From: Telluria mixta
GTDB lineage: Bacteria; Pseudomonadota; Gammaproteobacteria; Burkholderiales; Burkholderiaceae_D
Reading direction: 5' to 3'
NCBI RefSeq assembly: GCF_029223865.1
Contig: NZ_CP119520.1
Span: 3,038,001 to 3,102,000, forward strand
Length of the DNA: 64,000 nt
Made by a program: the position numbers and the translations under genes. The notes beneath the pieces are model-generated. The model had not been told where the DNA came from, made no database searches, and worked only from the letters and a program-made list of their open reading frames with translations. How positions within the stretch are numbered: position 1 is the stretch's first letter; the number at the start of each line of letters is the position of its first letter. Of this stretch, positions 36,469-45,016 are shown piece after piece.

Positions 36469-39400
36469 TCATTTCACGACGGTTTCCCGGCTCGGCACGG
36501 GAGGATGCGGATGGCGGCGCAGCCGCTGCGCCTGGCGTCCGAACCAGTGCTCGATGTCGTCGACGTACGTGAACACGGCCGGCACCACCAGCAGGCTCAG
36601 CAAGGTGGACGTGATCAGGCCGCCGATCACGGCGACCGCCATCGGCGAGCGGAAGCTCGGGTCGCCCGACAGGCCCAGCGCCAGCGGCAGCATGCCGGCG
36701 CCCATCGCGATCGTCGTCATGACGATGGGGCGCGAACGCTTGTGGCAGGCGTCGACGAGCGCGTCGAAGCGGTTCATGCCGGCCTTGCGTGCGAGGATCG
36801 CGTAGTCGACGAGCAGGATCGAGTTCTTCGTCACGATCCCCATCAGCATGATCAGGCCGATCATCGTCGGCATCGACAACGCGTTATGCGTGAGCAGCAG
36901 CGCGACGAACGCGCCGCCGATCGACAGCGGCAGCGCCGCGAGGATCGTCACCGGCTGCAGGAAGTCCGTGAACAGCAGCACCAGCACGCCGTAGATGCAC
37001 AGCACGCCGATCAGCATGGCGAGGCCGAAGCTGGCGAACAGGTTCTGCATCTCCTGCGCGTCGCCCAGTTCCGCGATCGACACGTTCGGCGGCAGCTCCT
37101 TCAGCGCGGGCAGGGCGCGTGCTTCCGCGTTCACCTCGCCCAGCGAGCGGCCGTTCAGCTCCACTTCCAGGGTCACGTTGCGGCTGCGGTTCAGGCGGTC
37201 GATCTGCGCCGGGCCGCTTTCCATCGTGACGGTCGCCACGTTCGCCAGCAGCACCGGGCCGTTCTTGCCGGGCACCGTCAGGCGGCCGATGGCGTCCAGG
37301 TCCGCGCGCACGGTGTCCGGCAGTTTCACGCGGATGGGCACCTGGCGCTCCGACACGTTCATCTTCGACAGCACCTGGTCGTAGTCGCCGCTCGTCGCCA
37401 CGCGCACGGTCTCGCCGATGCTGGCTGCCGTCACGCCCAGGTCCGCCGCGCGTGCAAAATCGGGGCGCACGATGATTTCCGGCCGCACGAGCGACGCGCT
37501 GGAACTGACGTTGCCGACGCCGTGCAGGGTGCGCAGTTCGCGCTCGGCGCGGCGGGCGGCGGTTGTCAGTGCGACCGGGTCTTCGCTGCGCAGCACGAGC
37601 TGCATCTTGACGCCCGTGTCGGGCGGGCCGACGGTAAAACGGGCGCCGGGGACGTCGGCCAGGCGCGCACGCAGCGCCGTTTCGACGGCCGAGAGCTTTT
37701 CCTTGCGGTCCGTGCGCGCGACGGTCGTCACGGTCAGCACGGCACGCCGCGCCTCGGCCGCCGCACCCGGCGCGAACGCGTCGCCGCTGGAACCGCCGCC
37801 GATGGAGCTGAACACGCCCTTGACGTTTGGCGTGCCCATCGCCACCTGGCGCACGCGCTCCGCGACGGCGCGCGTCTCCGCCAAGGTGGAGCCGGGCGGC
37901 AGCTCGACGTTGATCTGGGTCTGCGAGCGGTCGGCGGGCGGCACGAAGCCCGTCGGCAGCAGCGGCACGAGCGAGATCGAGCCGACGAAGAACAGCGCGG
38001 CCGCGATCATCGTCAGGCCGCGGTGGCGCAGGCACCACTGCATCGTGCGCATGTAGCGGCGCATGATCGGGCCGTCGCGCTCTTCCCCGTGCGGCAGCGG
38101 TTTCAGCAGGTAGGCGGCCATCATCGGCGTCAGCAGGCGCGCGACGAGCAGCGACGCGAGGATCGCCAGCACGGCCGTCCAGCCGAACTGCTTGAAGAAT
38201 TTGCCGGGGATGCCGCTCATGAACGCGGTCGGCAGGAACACCGCGACGAGCGAGAACGTCGTCGCGATCACGGCCATGCCGATTTCGTCGGCCGCCTCCA
38301 GCGCGGCCTGCATCGGCGTTTTCCCCATGCGCAGGTGGCGCGAGATGTTCTCGATCTCGACGATCGCATCGTCCACGAGCACGCCGACGACGAGCGCCAG
38401 CGACAGCAAGGTGACCATGTTCAGCGTGTAGCCGAACAAATACTGGCCGAGGAAGGCGGGGATCACGGACAGCGGCAGCGCGGCCGCCGCGACGAGGGTC
38501 GCGCGCCAGTCGCGCAGGAACCACCACACGACGAGCACCGCCAGCACGGCGCCTTCGTACAGCATTTCCATCGACGCGTCGAAGTTGTCCTCGACGGGCG
38601 CCGCGTTGTCGATCGTTTCGCGCAGCACGACGTTGCCGTGCTTTTGCTGCAGCTCGGCGACGGCCTTGCGGACGCCTTGCGCGACGTCCATCTCGCCGGC
38701 GCCGCGCGTGCGGAAGATTTCGAAGGCAACGACCGGCTTGCCGTCCTGCTCCGCGATGGCGCGCGGCTCCGCGACCGTATCGGACACCGTCGCGATCTCG
38801 TTCAGGCGCACGTGGCGGCTGTCCGGCAGCGGGATCTCCATGCGCGCCAGTTCCTGCGCCGTCTGCACGGTCGCCAGGGTGCGCACGGACTGCTCGGCGC
38901 CGCTGACGTCCCCGCGGCCGCCCGGTTCCTCGCGCTGCACGTTGCGCAGCAGGCGCGACACGTCCAGTGCCGACACGCGCAGCGCGGCCATTTTCTGGTC
39001 GTCGAGTTCCACGCGCACTTCGCGGTAGACGCCGCCGACACGCTTGACCGCGCCCACGCCCGGCACGCTGAGCAGGCGCTTGGACACCGTGTTGTCGACG
39101 AACCAGCTCAGGTCGGGCGCGTCGAGCGCCGGCTTGCCGTGCGCATCGGCCGCCTGCGCCGTGAACGTGAGGACGACGCGGCCCGCGGTCGTCGTCTTCG
39201 TCACGCTCGGGTCGCGCATCTCCGCGGGCAGGTCCGCGCGCACGCGCGAGACGGCGTCGCGCACGTCGTTGACGGCGTCCGACAAATCTTTTTCGAGGAT
39301 GAACTCGACGGTGATCGTGGCCACGCCGTCCAGCACGCGCGCATAGATGTTCTTGACGCCCTGCAGGGTTGCGACCGAGTCCTCGATCTTGCGCGCGACT

Positions 39401-39585
39401 TCCGTCTCCAGCTGGGCCGGGGCGGCGCCGTCGAGCGTCGCGACGACGGTGACGATGGGCAGTTCGATGTCCGGGAAGTCCTGCACCTTGTTCGCCTTGA
39501 ACGCCAGCACGCCGGCGAACGTGAGCAGGGCGAACAGCATGATCGCCGGGATCGGGTTGCGGATCGAGAGCGCGGAAAAATTCAT
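36469..39585 (-). CDS. RND family multidrug efflux permease
   Basis: The 1038-residue inner-membrane pump has the 12-helix RND layout with two large periplasmic loops. The start MNFSALSIRNPIPAIMLF is standard, and the proton-relay Asp pair is in GVLVDDAIVEIENISRH. The periplasmic segment PTGFVPPADRSQTQINVELPPG and the second-half LIMLMGIVTKNSILLVDYA are typical of the HAE1/MdtB-like group. It is driven by the proton gradient and pairs with the adaptor protein 10 bases upstream. No outer-membrane TolC-type gene is in the window. A gaagga ribosome site precedes the ATG at 39585. Confidence 0.93.
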   Translation of the reverse strand: MNFSALSIRNPIPAIMLFALLTFAGVLAFKANKVQDFPDIELPIVTVVATLDGAAPAQLETEVARKIEDSVATLQGVKNIYARVLDGVATITVEFILEKDLSDAVNDVRDAVSRVRADLPAEMRDPSVTKTTTAGRVVLTFTAQAADAHGKPALDAPDLSWFVDNTVSKRLLSVPGVGAVKRVGGVYREVRVELDDQKMAALRVSALDVSRLLRNVQREEPGGRGDVSGAEQSVRTLATVQTAQELARMEIPLPDSRHVRLNEIATVSDTVAEPRAIAEQDGKPVVAFEIFRTRGAGEMDVAQGVRKAVAELQQKHGNVVLRETIDNAAPVEDNFDASMEMLYEGAVLAVLVVWWFLRDWRATLVAAAALPLSVIPAFLGQYLFGYTLNMVTLLSLALVVGVLVDDAIVEIENISRHLRMGKTPMQAALEAADEIGMAVIATTFSLVAVFLPTAFMSGIPGKFFKQFGWTAVLAILASLLVARLLTPMMAAYLLKPLPHGEERDGPIMRRYMRTMQWCLRHRGLTMIAAALFFVGSISLVPLLPTGFVPPADRSQTQINVELPPGSTLAETRAVAERVRQVAMGTPNVKGVFSSIGGGSSGDAFAPGAAAEARRAVLTVTTVARTDRKEKLSAVETALRARLADVPGARFTVGPPDTGVKMQLVLRSEDPVALTTAARRAERELRTLHGVGNVSSSASLVRPEIIVRPDFARAADLGVTAASIGETVRVATSGDYDQVLSKMNVSERQVPIRVKLPDTVRADLDAIGRLTVPGKNGPVLLANVATVTMESGPAQIDRLNRSRNVTLEVELNGRSLGEVNAEARALPALKELPPNVSIAELGDAQEMQNLFASFGLAMLIGVLCIYGVLVLLFTDFLQPVTILAALPLSIGGAFVALLLTHNALSMPTMIGLIMLMGIVTKNSILLVDYAILARKAGMNRFDALVDACHKRSRPIVMTTIAMGAGMLPLALGLSGDPSFRSPMAVAVIGGLITSTLLSLLVVPAVFTYVDDIEHWFGRQAQRLRRHPHPPVPSRETVVK

Positions 39586-39595
39586 CGTGCTTCCT

Positions 39596-40747
39596 TCAGC
39601 GCGCGGCCAGCGGCGCGGGTTGTGGTCCCCCTTGGACGTTGCGTACCAAATCCCCATCGTTGAGGAAGCCGGCGCCGCTCGTGACGACCAGCGCGTCCAC
39701 GGGCAGGCCGCCCGTCACCTCGACGCGGTCGCCGAGGCGGCGCCCCGTCGTGACTTTCAACTGGCTCACGCGGCCGTCGGTATTCAGGCGGAAGACGTAC
39801 GCGAAGCCGTCGCGCACGGCGACGGCCTGCTGCGGCACCGTCAGCGCGGCCGACTCGCCCAGCGCGAACTGGCCGCTGGCGAACATGCCGGCCTTCAGCG
39901 GCGCATTGGCCGACAGCGCCGGCGGCAGGTCGACGTAGACGAGGGCGACGCGGCTCTGCGCATCGACGGTCGGCGCGACCGTACGCACGCGGCCCTGCAC
40001 GTCCTTGCCGCCCGCCGTCTGCACGACGGCCTTCTGGCCCGGCTTGATGCGCGCCAGCTCGGCGGCCGTCACCTCGGCGCGCCATTCCAGGCGGCCCTGG
40101 CGGATCATGCGGAACATCTCCGTGCCGACGCCGGCGACGGCGCCCACGGTGGCATTGCGCGCGGAAATCAGGCCGGCGTCCGGCGCCACGATCTTCGTGT
40201 ACTTCAGGCGCAGCTGCTGCTGGGCCAGGGTCGCCTTGGCGGAGGCCACGCGCGCGGCGGCCGTGCGCTCGGCCGTGATGTATTGCGTGATCTGCTGTTC
40301 GCTGATCGCGCCCGAGCTTTGCAGGGCGCGCGCCCGCTTCGCATCGGCGCGGGCGGCGGCCGCATTCGCTTCCGCTTCCTGGACGGCGGCTTTCGCCTGC
40401 GCGACATCCGCTTCGACCGGCGCCGAATCGAACACGGCGAGCACCTCGCCCTTCTTGACGACGTCGCCCACGTTGACCCTCACCTCCTGCAAACGAAGAC
40501 CGTTCGACTCGCTGCCGATCACGGCTTCCTGCCACGCGGCGACGTTGCCGTTGGCGGCGAGGCTGAGCGGCATGCGCGCCTGGTCCGGCTTTGCCGTCGT
40601 GACGGTCAGCGCGGGACGCGGGGCCGCCGCCTTCTTGTCGTCGGCGGCATTGCTGGAGACGAGGACGCCCACGGTGCTGGCCAGGATGGCAGCGATGGAC
40701 ACGGCGAGGGCGGGCCGGGACATACGGCGGAGTTGGGCGGGAGTCAT
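39596..40747 (-). CDS. RND efflux periplasmic adaptor (membrane fusion protein)
   Basis: The 383-residue adaptor has an N-terminal membrane anchor (MSRPALAVSIAAILASTVGVLVS), without a lipobox. A split lipoyl domain follows (GLRLQEVRVNVGDVVKKGEVLAVFD and later IVAPDAGLISARNATVGAVAGVG), with a long alpha-helical hairpin rich in Ala between and a beta-barrel region. It connects the RND pump to an outer-membrane channel. The start ATG 40747 lies five bases after the DUF3147 stop. Confidence 0.92.
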   Translation of the reverse strand: MTPAQLRRMSRPALAVSIAAILASTVGVLVSSNAADDKKAAAPRPALTVTTAKPDQARMPLSLAANGNVAAWQEAVIGSESNGLRLQEVRVNVGDVVKKGEVLAVFDSAPVEADVAQAKAAVQEAEANAAAARADAKRARALQSSGAISEQQITQYITAERTAAARVASAKATLAQQQLRLKYTKIVAPDAGLISARNATVGAVAGVGTEMFRMIRQGRLEWRAEVTAAELARIKPGQKAVVQTAGGKDVQGRVRTVAPTVDAQSRVALVYVDLPPALSANAPLKAGMFASGQFALGESAALTVPQQAVAVRDGFAYVFRLNTDGRVSQLKVTTGRRLGDRVEVTGGLPVDALVVTSGAGFLNDGDLVRNVQGGPQPAPLAAR

Positions 40748-40752
40748 GGCGT

Positions 40753-41103
40753 TCAAAGTAGATGGATGCCGAAGCGTTTCAGCAGAAGGGCGAACAGGAG
40801 CAGGCAGGACACCGTGATCGCGACCCCCGCGGCCAGCGCCGGCCAGAAGCCGAAGCGGGCCAGCAGCCAGGGGAAGGCGGCGAACATGGGGAGCGTCGGG
40901 ATCACGTACCACAGCGTGTACCAGGCGTGATTGGCGATCTTTTCCTGGGGCTGGCGCTCGACGTGCAGCCAGATCAGGGTCAGCACGGTCACGAGCGGCA
41001 GGGACGCGATCAGGCCGCCGAGGCGGTCGGAGCGCGCGGCAGCTTCCGACACCAGGACGACGACGGCGGCGGTGATCAGGTATTTCAAGACGATCCAGGA
41101 CAT
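40753..41103 (-). CDS. DUF3147 small membrane protein
   Basis: The 116-residue protein has four hydrophobic helices (WIVLKYLITAAVVVLVSE; GLIASLPLVTVLTLIWLHVE; WYVIPTLPMFAAFPWLLAR; WPALAAGVAITVSCLLLFALLL). It matches DUF3147, a family of unknown function. It heads the efflux operon with only five bases to the adaptor gene, so it may influence or assist the pump. The start ATG 41103 removes an unsupported 12-residue extension. Confidence 0.8.
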   Translation of the reverse strand: MSWIVLKYLITAAVVVLVSEAAARSDRLGGLIASLPLVTVLTLIWLHVERQPQEKIANHAWYTLWYVIPTLPMFAAFPWLLARFGFWPALAAGVAITVSCLLLFALLLKRFGIHLL

Positions 41104-41248
41104 GGCGGAACCAGAAGTCAAACTCCGACAGTGTAACAAAGCACACTCGAGGACGCCTGTTCCGTATGGTCCCGGCCGTCATGTTCCGTTACAAATCCTT
41201 ACCACTGAAACGTCGCGTCGATATTCCCGCTCATCCATTCGCGGTTAA

Positions 41249-42700
41249 ATGACTGCCAACATGGCGCTCAACCTCATCCACCGTGCATCACTTGCCCTGC
41301 TGGCCGCCGTCCTGATGGCGACGGGTGCCGCGTCGGCGGCCGATTCCGACGCGCGGGCCCTGCACGTGCTGAATCGCCTTGCATATGGCCCGCGTCCCGG
41401 CGACGTCGAGCGCGTGGCGGGCATGGGCGTGCAGCGCTGGATCGACCAGCAGTTGCACCCGGAGACGATCTCATTGCCGTCCGACCTGAACGCACGCCTG
41501 GCCGCACTGGACACCGTGAATCGCAGCGCGGGCGAGTCGCTGGCCGAGTTCCTGGAACTGCGGCGCGACGTGCGGATGGATGACGAGGGTGCGAAACAAC
41601 GCAGGCGCGAGGCGGAGATGCGTGCCAGCCGCCAGGCCGCGGAAGCCCGGCTGCTGCGCGCCGTGGAGAGCCCGCGCCAGCTGGAAGAAGTCATGGTCGA
41701 CTTCTGGTACAACCATTTCAACGTTTTTGCAGGCAAGGGCATAGCCCGCGCGCTGGTGACGAGCTACGAACGCGACGCGATCCGCCCGCACGCGCTGGGT
41801 TCCTTCCGCGCGCTGCTGGGCGCGACGGCGAAGCATCCGGCGATGCTGTTCTACCTCGATAACGTCGTGTCGTCGGCGCCGCGCCCGGATGCGAAAGGGA
41901 AGGCGCGCGGCCTGAACGAGAACTATGCGCGCGAGCTGATGGAGCTGCACACGCTCGGCGCGGACGGCGGCTACACGCAGCGCGACGTGACGGAACTGGC
42001 GCGGATGCTGACGGGGTGGACGTTCGACCAGAAGCGCCTCGCGCGCACGGGCGAGACGTTCCGCTTCGACGCGGGCCGGCACGATGCCGGCACCAAGACG
42101 TGGCTGGGCCGCGAGATCGCGCCGGCCGGCCAGCAGGAAGGGGAATATGCGCTGGACGTGCTGGCCATGCATCCGGCCACGGCCCGCCACGTGAGCCGCG
42201 AGCTGGCGCAGTACTTCGTCAGCGACGAGCCGCCGCAGGCCCTCGTCGACCGCATGGCGGCCACGTGGCTGGCGTCGCAGGGCGACATCCGCGCCGTGCT
42301 GGCGACGCTGTTCGCGAGCCGCGAATTCCTGGCGCCTGCTGCCGCCGGGACGAAGTTCAAGACGCCTTATCAGTACGTGGTCTCGGCGGTGCGGGCGAGC
42401 GGCGTGCCGGTGGCGAATGTCGGGCCGTTGGTGAATACGATGAGTCAGTTGGGCATGCCGCTGTACGGCTGCCAGACGCCGGACGGGTACAAGAACACGC
42501 AGGACGCGTGGCTGAACCCGGACGCGCTGACCCGGCGCATCGCCTTCGCCGCGGCGCTGGCGGCGCCCCTCGATCCGGCCCAGCTGCAGGCAACGCTGGC
42601 CGGATCGATCTCACCGCGCACGCTGGGCATCGTCCAGCGCAATCCGGACAACCTGCGGGCCGCCATGCTGCTCGGCAGTCCCGATTTCATGCAGCGCTGA
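41249..42700 (+). CDS. DUF1800 family exported protein
   Basis: The 483-residue protein has a signal sequence (ALNLIHRASLALLAAVLMATGAASA). The DUF1800 blocks are VLNRLAYGPRPGDVERV, MVDFWYNHFNVFAGKG, and GLNENYARELMELHTLGADGGYTQRDVTELARMLTGWTF. The biochemical function of DUF1800 is not established, although it is nearly always encoded with DUF1501, as here. The ATG at 41249 is used; ATG 41261 is an alternative. The two genes are 16 bases apart. Confidence 0.88.
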   Translation: MTANMALNLIHRASLALLAAVLMATGAASAADSDARALHVLNRLAYGPRPGDVERVAGMGVQRWIDQQLHPETISLPSDLNARLAALDTVNRSAGESLAEFLELRRDVRMDDEGAKQRRREAEMRASRQAAEARLLRAVESPRQLEEVMVDFWYNHFNVFAGKGIARALVTSYERDAIRPHALGSFRALLGATAKHPAMLFYLDNVVSSAPRPDAKGKARGLNENYARELMELHTLGADGGYTQRDVTELARMLTGWTFDQKRLARTGETFRFDAGRHDAGTKTWLGREIAPAGQQEGEYALDVLAMHPATARHVSRELAQYFVSDEPPQALVDRMAATWLASQGDIRAVLATLFASREFLAPAAAGTKFKTPYQYVVSAVRASGVPVANVGPLVNTMSQLGMPLYGCQTPDGYKNTQDAWLNPDALTRRIAFAAALAAPLDPAQLQATLAGSISPRTLGIVQRNPDNLRAAMLLGSPDFMQR

Positions 42701-42716
42701 TTTCATCGGAGGACCC

Positions 42717-43961
42717 ATGCGACGCAGGCACTTCCTCAACGCGGTGGGCGCCGGCCTCCTGCTGCCCGTCGGGCGCGGCGCCTGGGCCGTGAGCGCGCCG
42801 GCCGCCGGTCCGGCGAACAAAAAACTCATCGTAGTGATGCTGCGCGGCGCCGTCGACGGCCTGAACGTCGTCGCGCCCGTCGGCGACGAGAACTACCTGC
42901 GCCTGCGTCCCACGATCGGCCTCGCGGCGCCCGGCATGGAGGGCGGGGCGCTGGACCTGGACGGCTATTTCGGCCTGCATCCCGCGCTGGCCAGCCTGCA
43001 GCCGCTGTGGGCCGCGCGCAAGCTCGCGTTCGTGCATGCCAGCGGTTCGCCGGACGCGACGCGTTCCCACTTCGACGCGCAGGACTACATGGAATCCGCA
43101 ACGCCGGGCCGCAAGAACACGCCGGACGGCTGGATGAACCGCCTCGTGGCCGCGCTGCCCGGTCCGCGTTCGCCCAGCCGGCTGCTGGGCATCGGCCCCG
43201 TGCTGCCGCGCATCCTGTCCGGCCAGGCCGCAGCCGTGAACCTGCCGAACGTCGCCGCCGCCGCGCGCGCGGACCTGCTCGACCGGCCGGCCGTGAAGGC
43301 CGCGTTCGACGAACTGTATGCGAATCACCCCCGCTTCGGGCGCGCGTACGCGGACGGCCGCGCGGCCCACCGCGAAGTCATGGATGCTTTGGAGGAGGGG
43401 CAAATGAGCCGCGAGATGCAGGCGGCCGACCGCGGCGCGCCGCTGCCGAACGGCTTTCCCGACGATGCGGCCCGCCTGGCGGGCCTGATGCGCAACGATC
43501 CGAAGATCCAGCTGGCGTTCGTCGCGCTGGGCGGGTGGGACACGCACGCGAACCAGGGCGCCGCGACCGGCCAGCTGGCGAACCGGCTCGCGCCGCTGGG
43601 GCAGGGCCTGGCCATATTGGCCGACCGGTTGGGACCATTGTTCGACGACACGGTGGTCGTCGTGATGTCGGAATTCGGCCGCACGGCGCGCGAGAACGGC
43701 AACGGCGGCACCGACCACGGTCACGGCAATGTGATGTGGGTCATGGGCGGGAAAGTGCGCGGCGGTAAGGTGTACGGCGACTGGGAAGGCGTCGGCGACG
43801 CAAAACTGAACGAGGGCCGCGATTTGCCCGTCTTGACCGACTTTCGTTCGGTGTTAGCGCAAATATCGGAAGAACATTTAATGTTAGGCGACAAGCGTCT
43901 GGAACAGGTCTTTCCCGCAATGCCGCAAAAACGTCCTGGATTCCGTATCGTTGCCGCCTGA
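42717..43961 (+). CDS. DUF1501 family Tat-exported protein
   Basis: The 414-residue protein begins MRRRHFLNAVGAGLLLP, a Tat-type signal with twin arginines. The DUF1501 core includes LIVVMLRGAVDGLNVVAP, GWMNRLVAALPG and VVVMSEFGRTARENGNGGTDHGHGN. This last block resembles the metal-binding end of the alkaline-phosphatase/sulfatase fold. It is exported folded and probably acts with the DUF1800 partner. The substrate is unknown. It is followed by a strong terminator. Confidence 0.88.
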   Translation: MRRRHFLNAVGAGLLLPVGRGAWAVSAPAAGPANKKLIVVMLRGAVDGLNVVAPVGDENYLRLRPTIGLAAPGMEGGALDLDGYFGLHPALASLQPLWAARKLAFVHASGSPDATRSHFDAQDYMESATPGRKNTPDGWMNRLVAALPGPRSPSRLLGIGPVLPRILSGQAAAVNLPNVAAAARADLLDRPAVKAAFDELYANHPRFGRAYADGRAAHREVMDALEEGQMSREMQAADRGAPLPNGFPDDAARLAGLMRNDPKIQLAFVALGGWDTHANQGAATGQLANRLAPLGQGLAILADRLGPLFDDTVVVVMSEFGRTARENGNGGTDHGHGNVMWVMGGKVRGGKVYGDWEGVGDAKLNEGRDLPVLTDFRSVLAQISEEHLMLGDKRLEQVFPAMPQKRPGFRIVAA

Positions 43962-44078
43962 ACCTCTACTCTAGAGGCTGCCCTCTACATATAGTAGTTC
44001 TACCGTATTGCGGTGCACAAAAATTAGGTCTATAGTTGTACCTGTCTCCTCCAGTTTTTCTCCGAAAACCTGGATTCA

Positions 44079-44109
44079 GCCCGCACCGCAAGGTTGCGGG
44101 CTTTTTTTT
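44079..44109 (+). terminator. Terminator of the DUF1800-DUF1501 operon
   Basis: GCCCGCA (44079-44085) pairs with TGCGGGC (44095-44101), followed by eight T. It is strong in the plus direction only. The rest of the 252-base gap (43962-44213) shows no gene. Confidence 0.88.
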
Positions 44110-44213
44110 ATCAGAACTTGTTCGACGCTAACATTTTTGGATGCATGCGATGTCCGCATGCCTTTCAATGTTCGGTCGGGAGCGCGGCTCGAACGGCCGC
44201 GCGGAGGGAAGCG

Positions 44214-44975
44214 TCAGGCGCCGGTCGTCTCGGCGTCGTCGCCCTGGAAGGCGCCGGCGCGCCAGGTCAGCACGAGCGTGTCGCGGTGGCCGCGATTGCC
44301 ACCAAGGCCGATGGGCTGGATCGGGGTCGATTCGTGGATCACGGCCGCGTCGTCCAGCAGCAGCAGGGTCCACGGTTCCGTCATCGTGAAGCGCTGGCCT
44401 TTCGGGCCGTTCGCTTCGAACACGCGCGTCTCGCCACCCTTGATGTTCTCGCGCCCGATCAGGATGACGGCGACGAAATCGACGCCGTCGCGGTGCGCGC
44501 CTTCCGGCGTGGGACGGCCGATGCCGTCGGCGGTGTCGATGCGGAACTGATGCGCCTCGACGTACCACGTTTGCCGGCCTTTGACTTGCGAGCACACGGC
44601 GCCCAATGCGCGCAGCAGCTTGGGCCAGGCCGGCTGCTCGACGGTGGACGGCTCGACGGGTACGAACAGGCGGTGCATGCCGCCGTGCAGGGCGTTGTAC
44701 TCGACCGGCTGCCAGTGCGCGCGGTGCGGGCTTTGCGTCAGGTGGTCGCCGCTGTCGATGAAGCAGGAATGCCGGCGCCGGCGATAGCGGCCGCCGTCCT
44801 TCAGGTAGTTGTCGAGTTCCAGGCGATCCCAGCTCGGCGCCAGCGCCTTCAGCTCATCGAGCGGACAGCCGGCCAGCTGCGCCACGTCGGCCGGGCGCAG
44901 CAGCGCATAGCCGTCGCCGCGCAGCGCATCGGCGATGCGGGCCGGATCGGTATAGGGTGGTTGCGGTGTTGTCAT
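44214..44975 (-). CDS. 2-oxoglutarate/Fe(II) dioxygenase family protein (PF10014-like)
   Basis: The 253-residue protein carries an iron-binding HxD in EGAHRDGVDFVAVILIG, a distal His in AVIHESTPIQP, and an Arg in GHRDTLVLTW that would bind 2-oxoglutarate. The pattern resembles the 2OG-Fe dioxygenase family that includes bacterial free amino acid hydroxylases (isoleucine dioxygenase). The substrate is inferred only from that resemblance. It starts 41 bases after the TonB-receptor stop on the same strand with no clear terminator between, so it could be the last gene of that operon. Confidence 0.8.
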   Translation of the reverse strand: MTTPQPPYTDPARIADALRGDGYALLRPADVAQLAGCPLDELKALAPSWDRLELDNYLKDGGRYRRRRHSCFIDSGDHLTQSPHRAHWQPVEYNALHGGMHRLFVPVEPSTVEQPAWPKLLRALGAVCSQVKGRQTWYVEAHQFRIDTADGIGRPTPEGAHRDGVDFVAVILIGRENIKGGETRVFEANGPKGQRFTMTEPWTLLLLDDAAVIHESTPIQPIGLGGNRGHRDTLVLTWRAGAFQGDDAETTGA

Positions 44976-45016
44976 CCCGGTAGCCTAGCACTTTTTGTGC
45001 GCGGCCGTGCCGGCCA

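Noticed and set aside
36358..39663. Open frame of 1101 codons on the plus strand opposite the RND pump
   Set aside because: The composition is dominated by Arg and His, no domain is visible, and it lies fully over a canonical RND permease. It is a GC-skew artefact.
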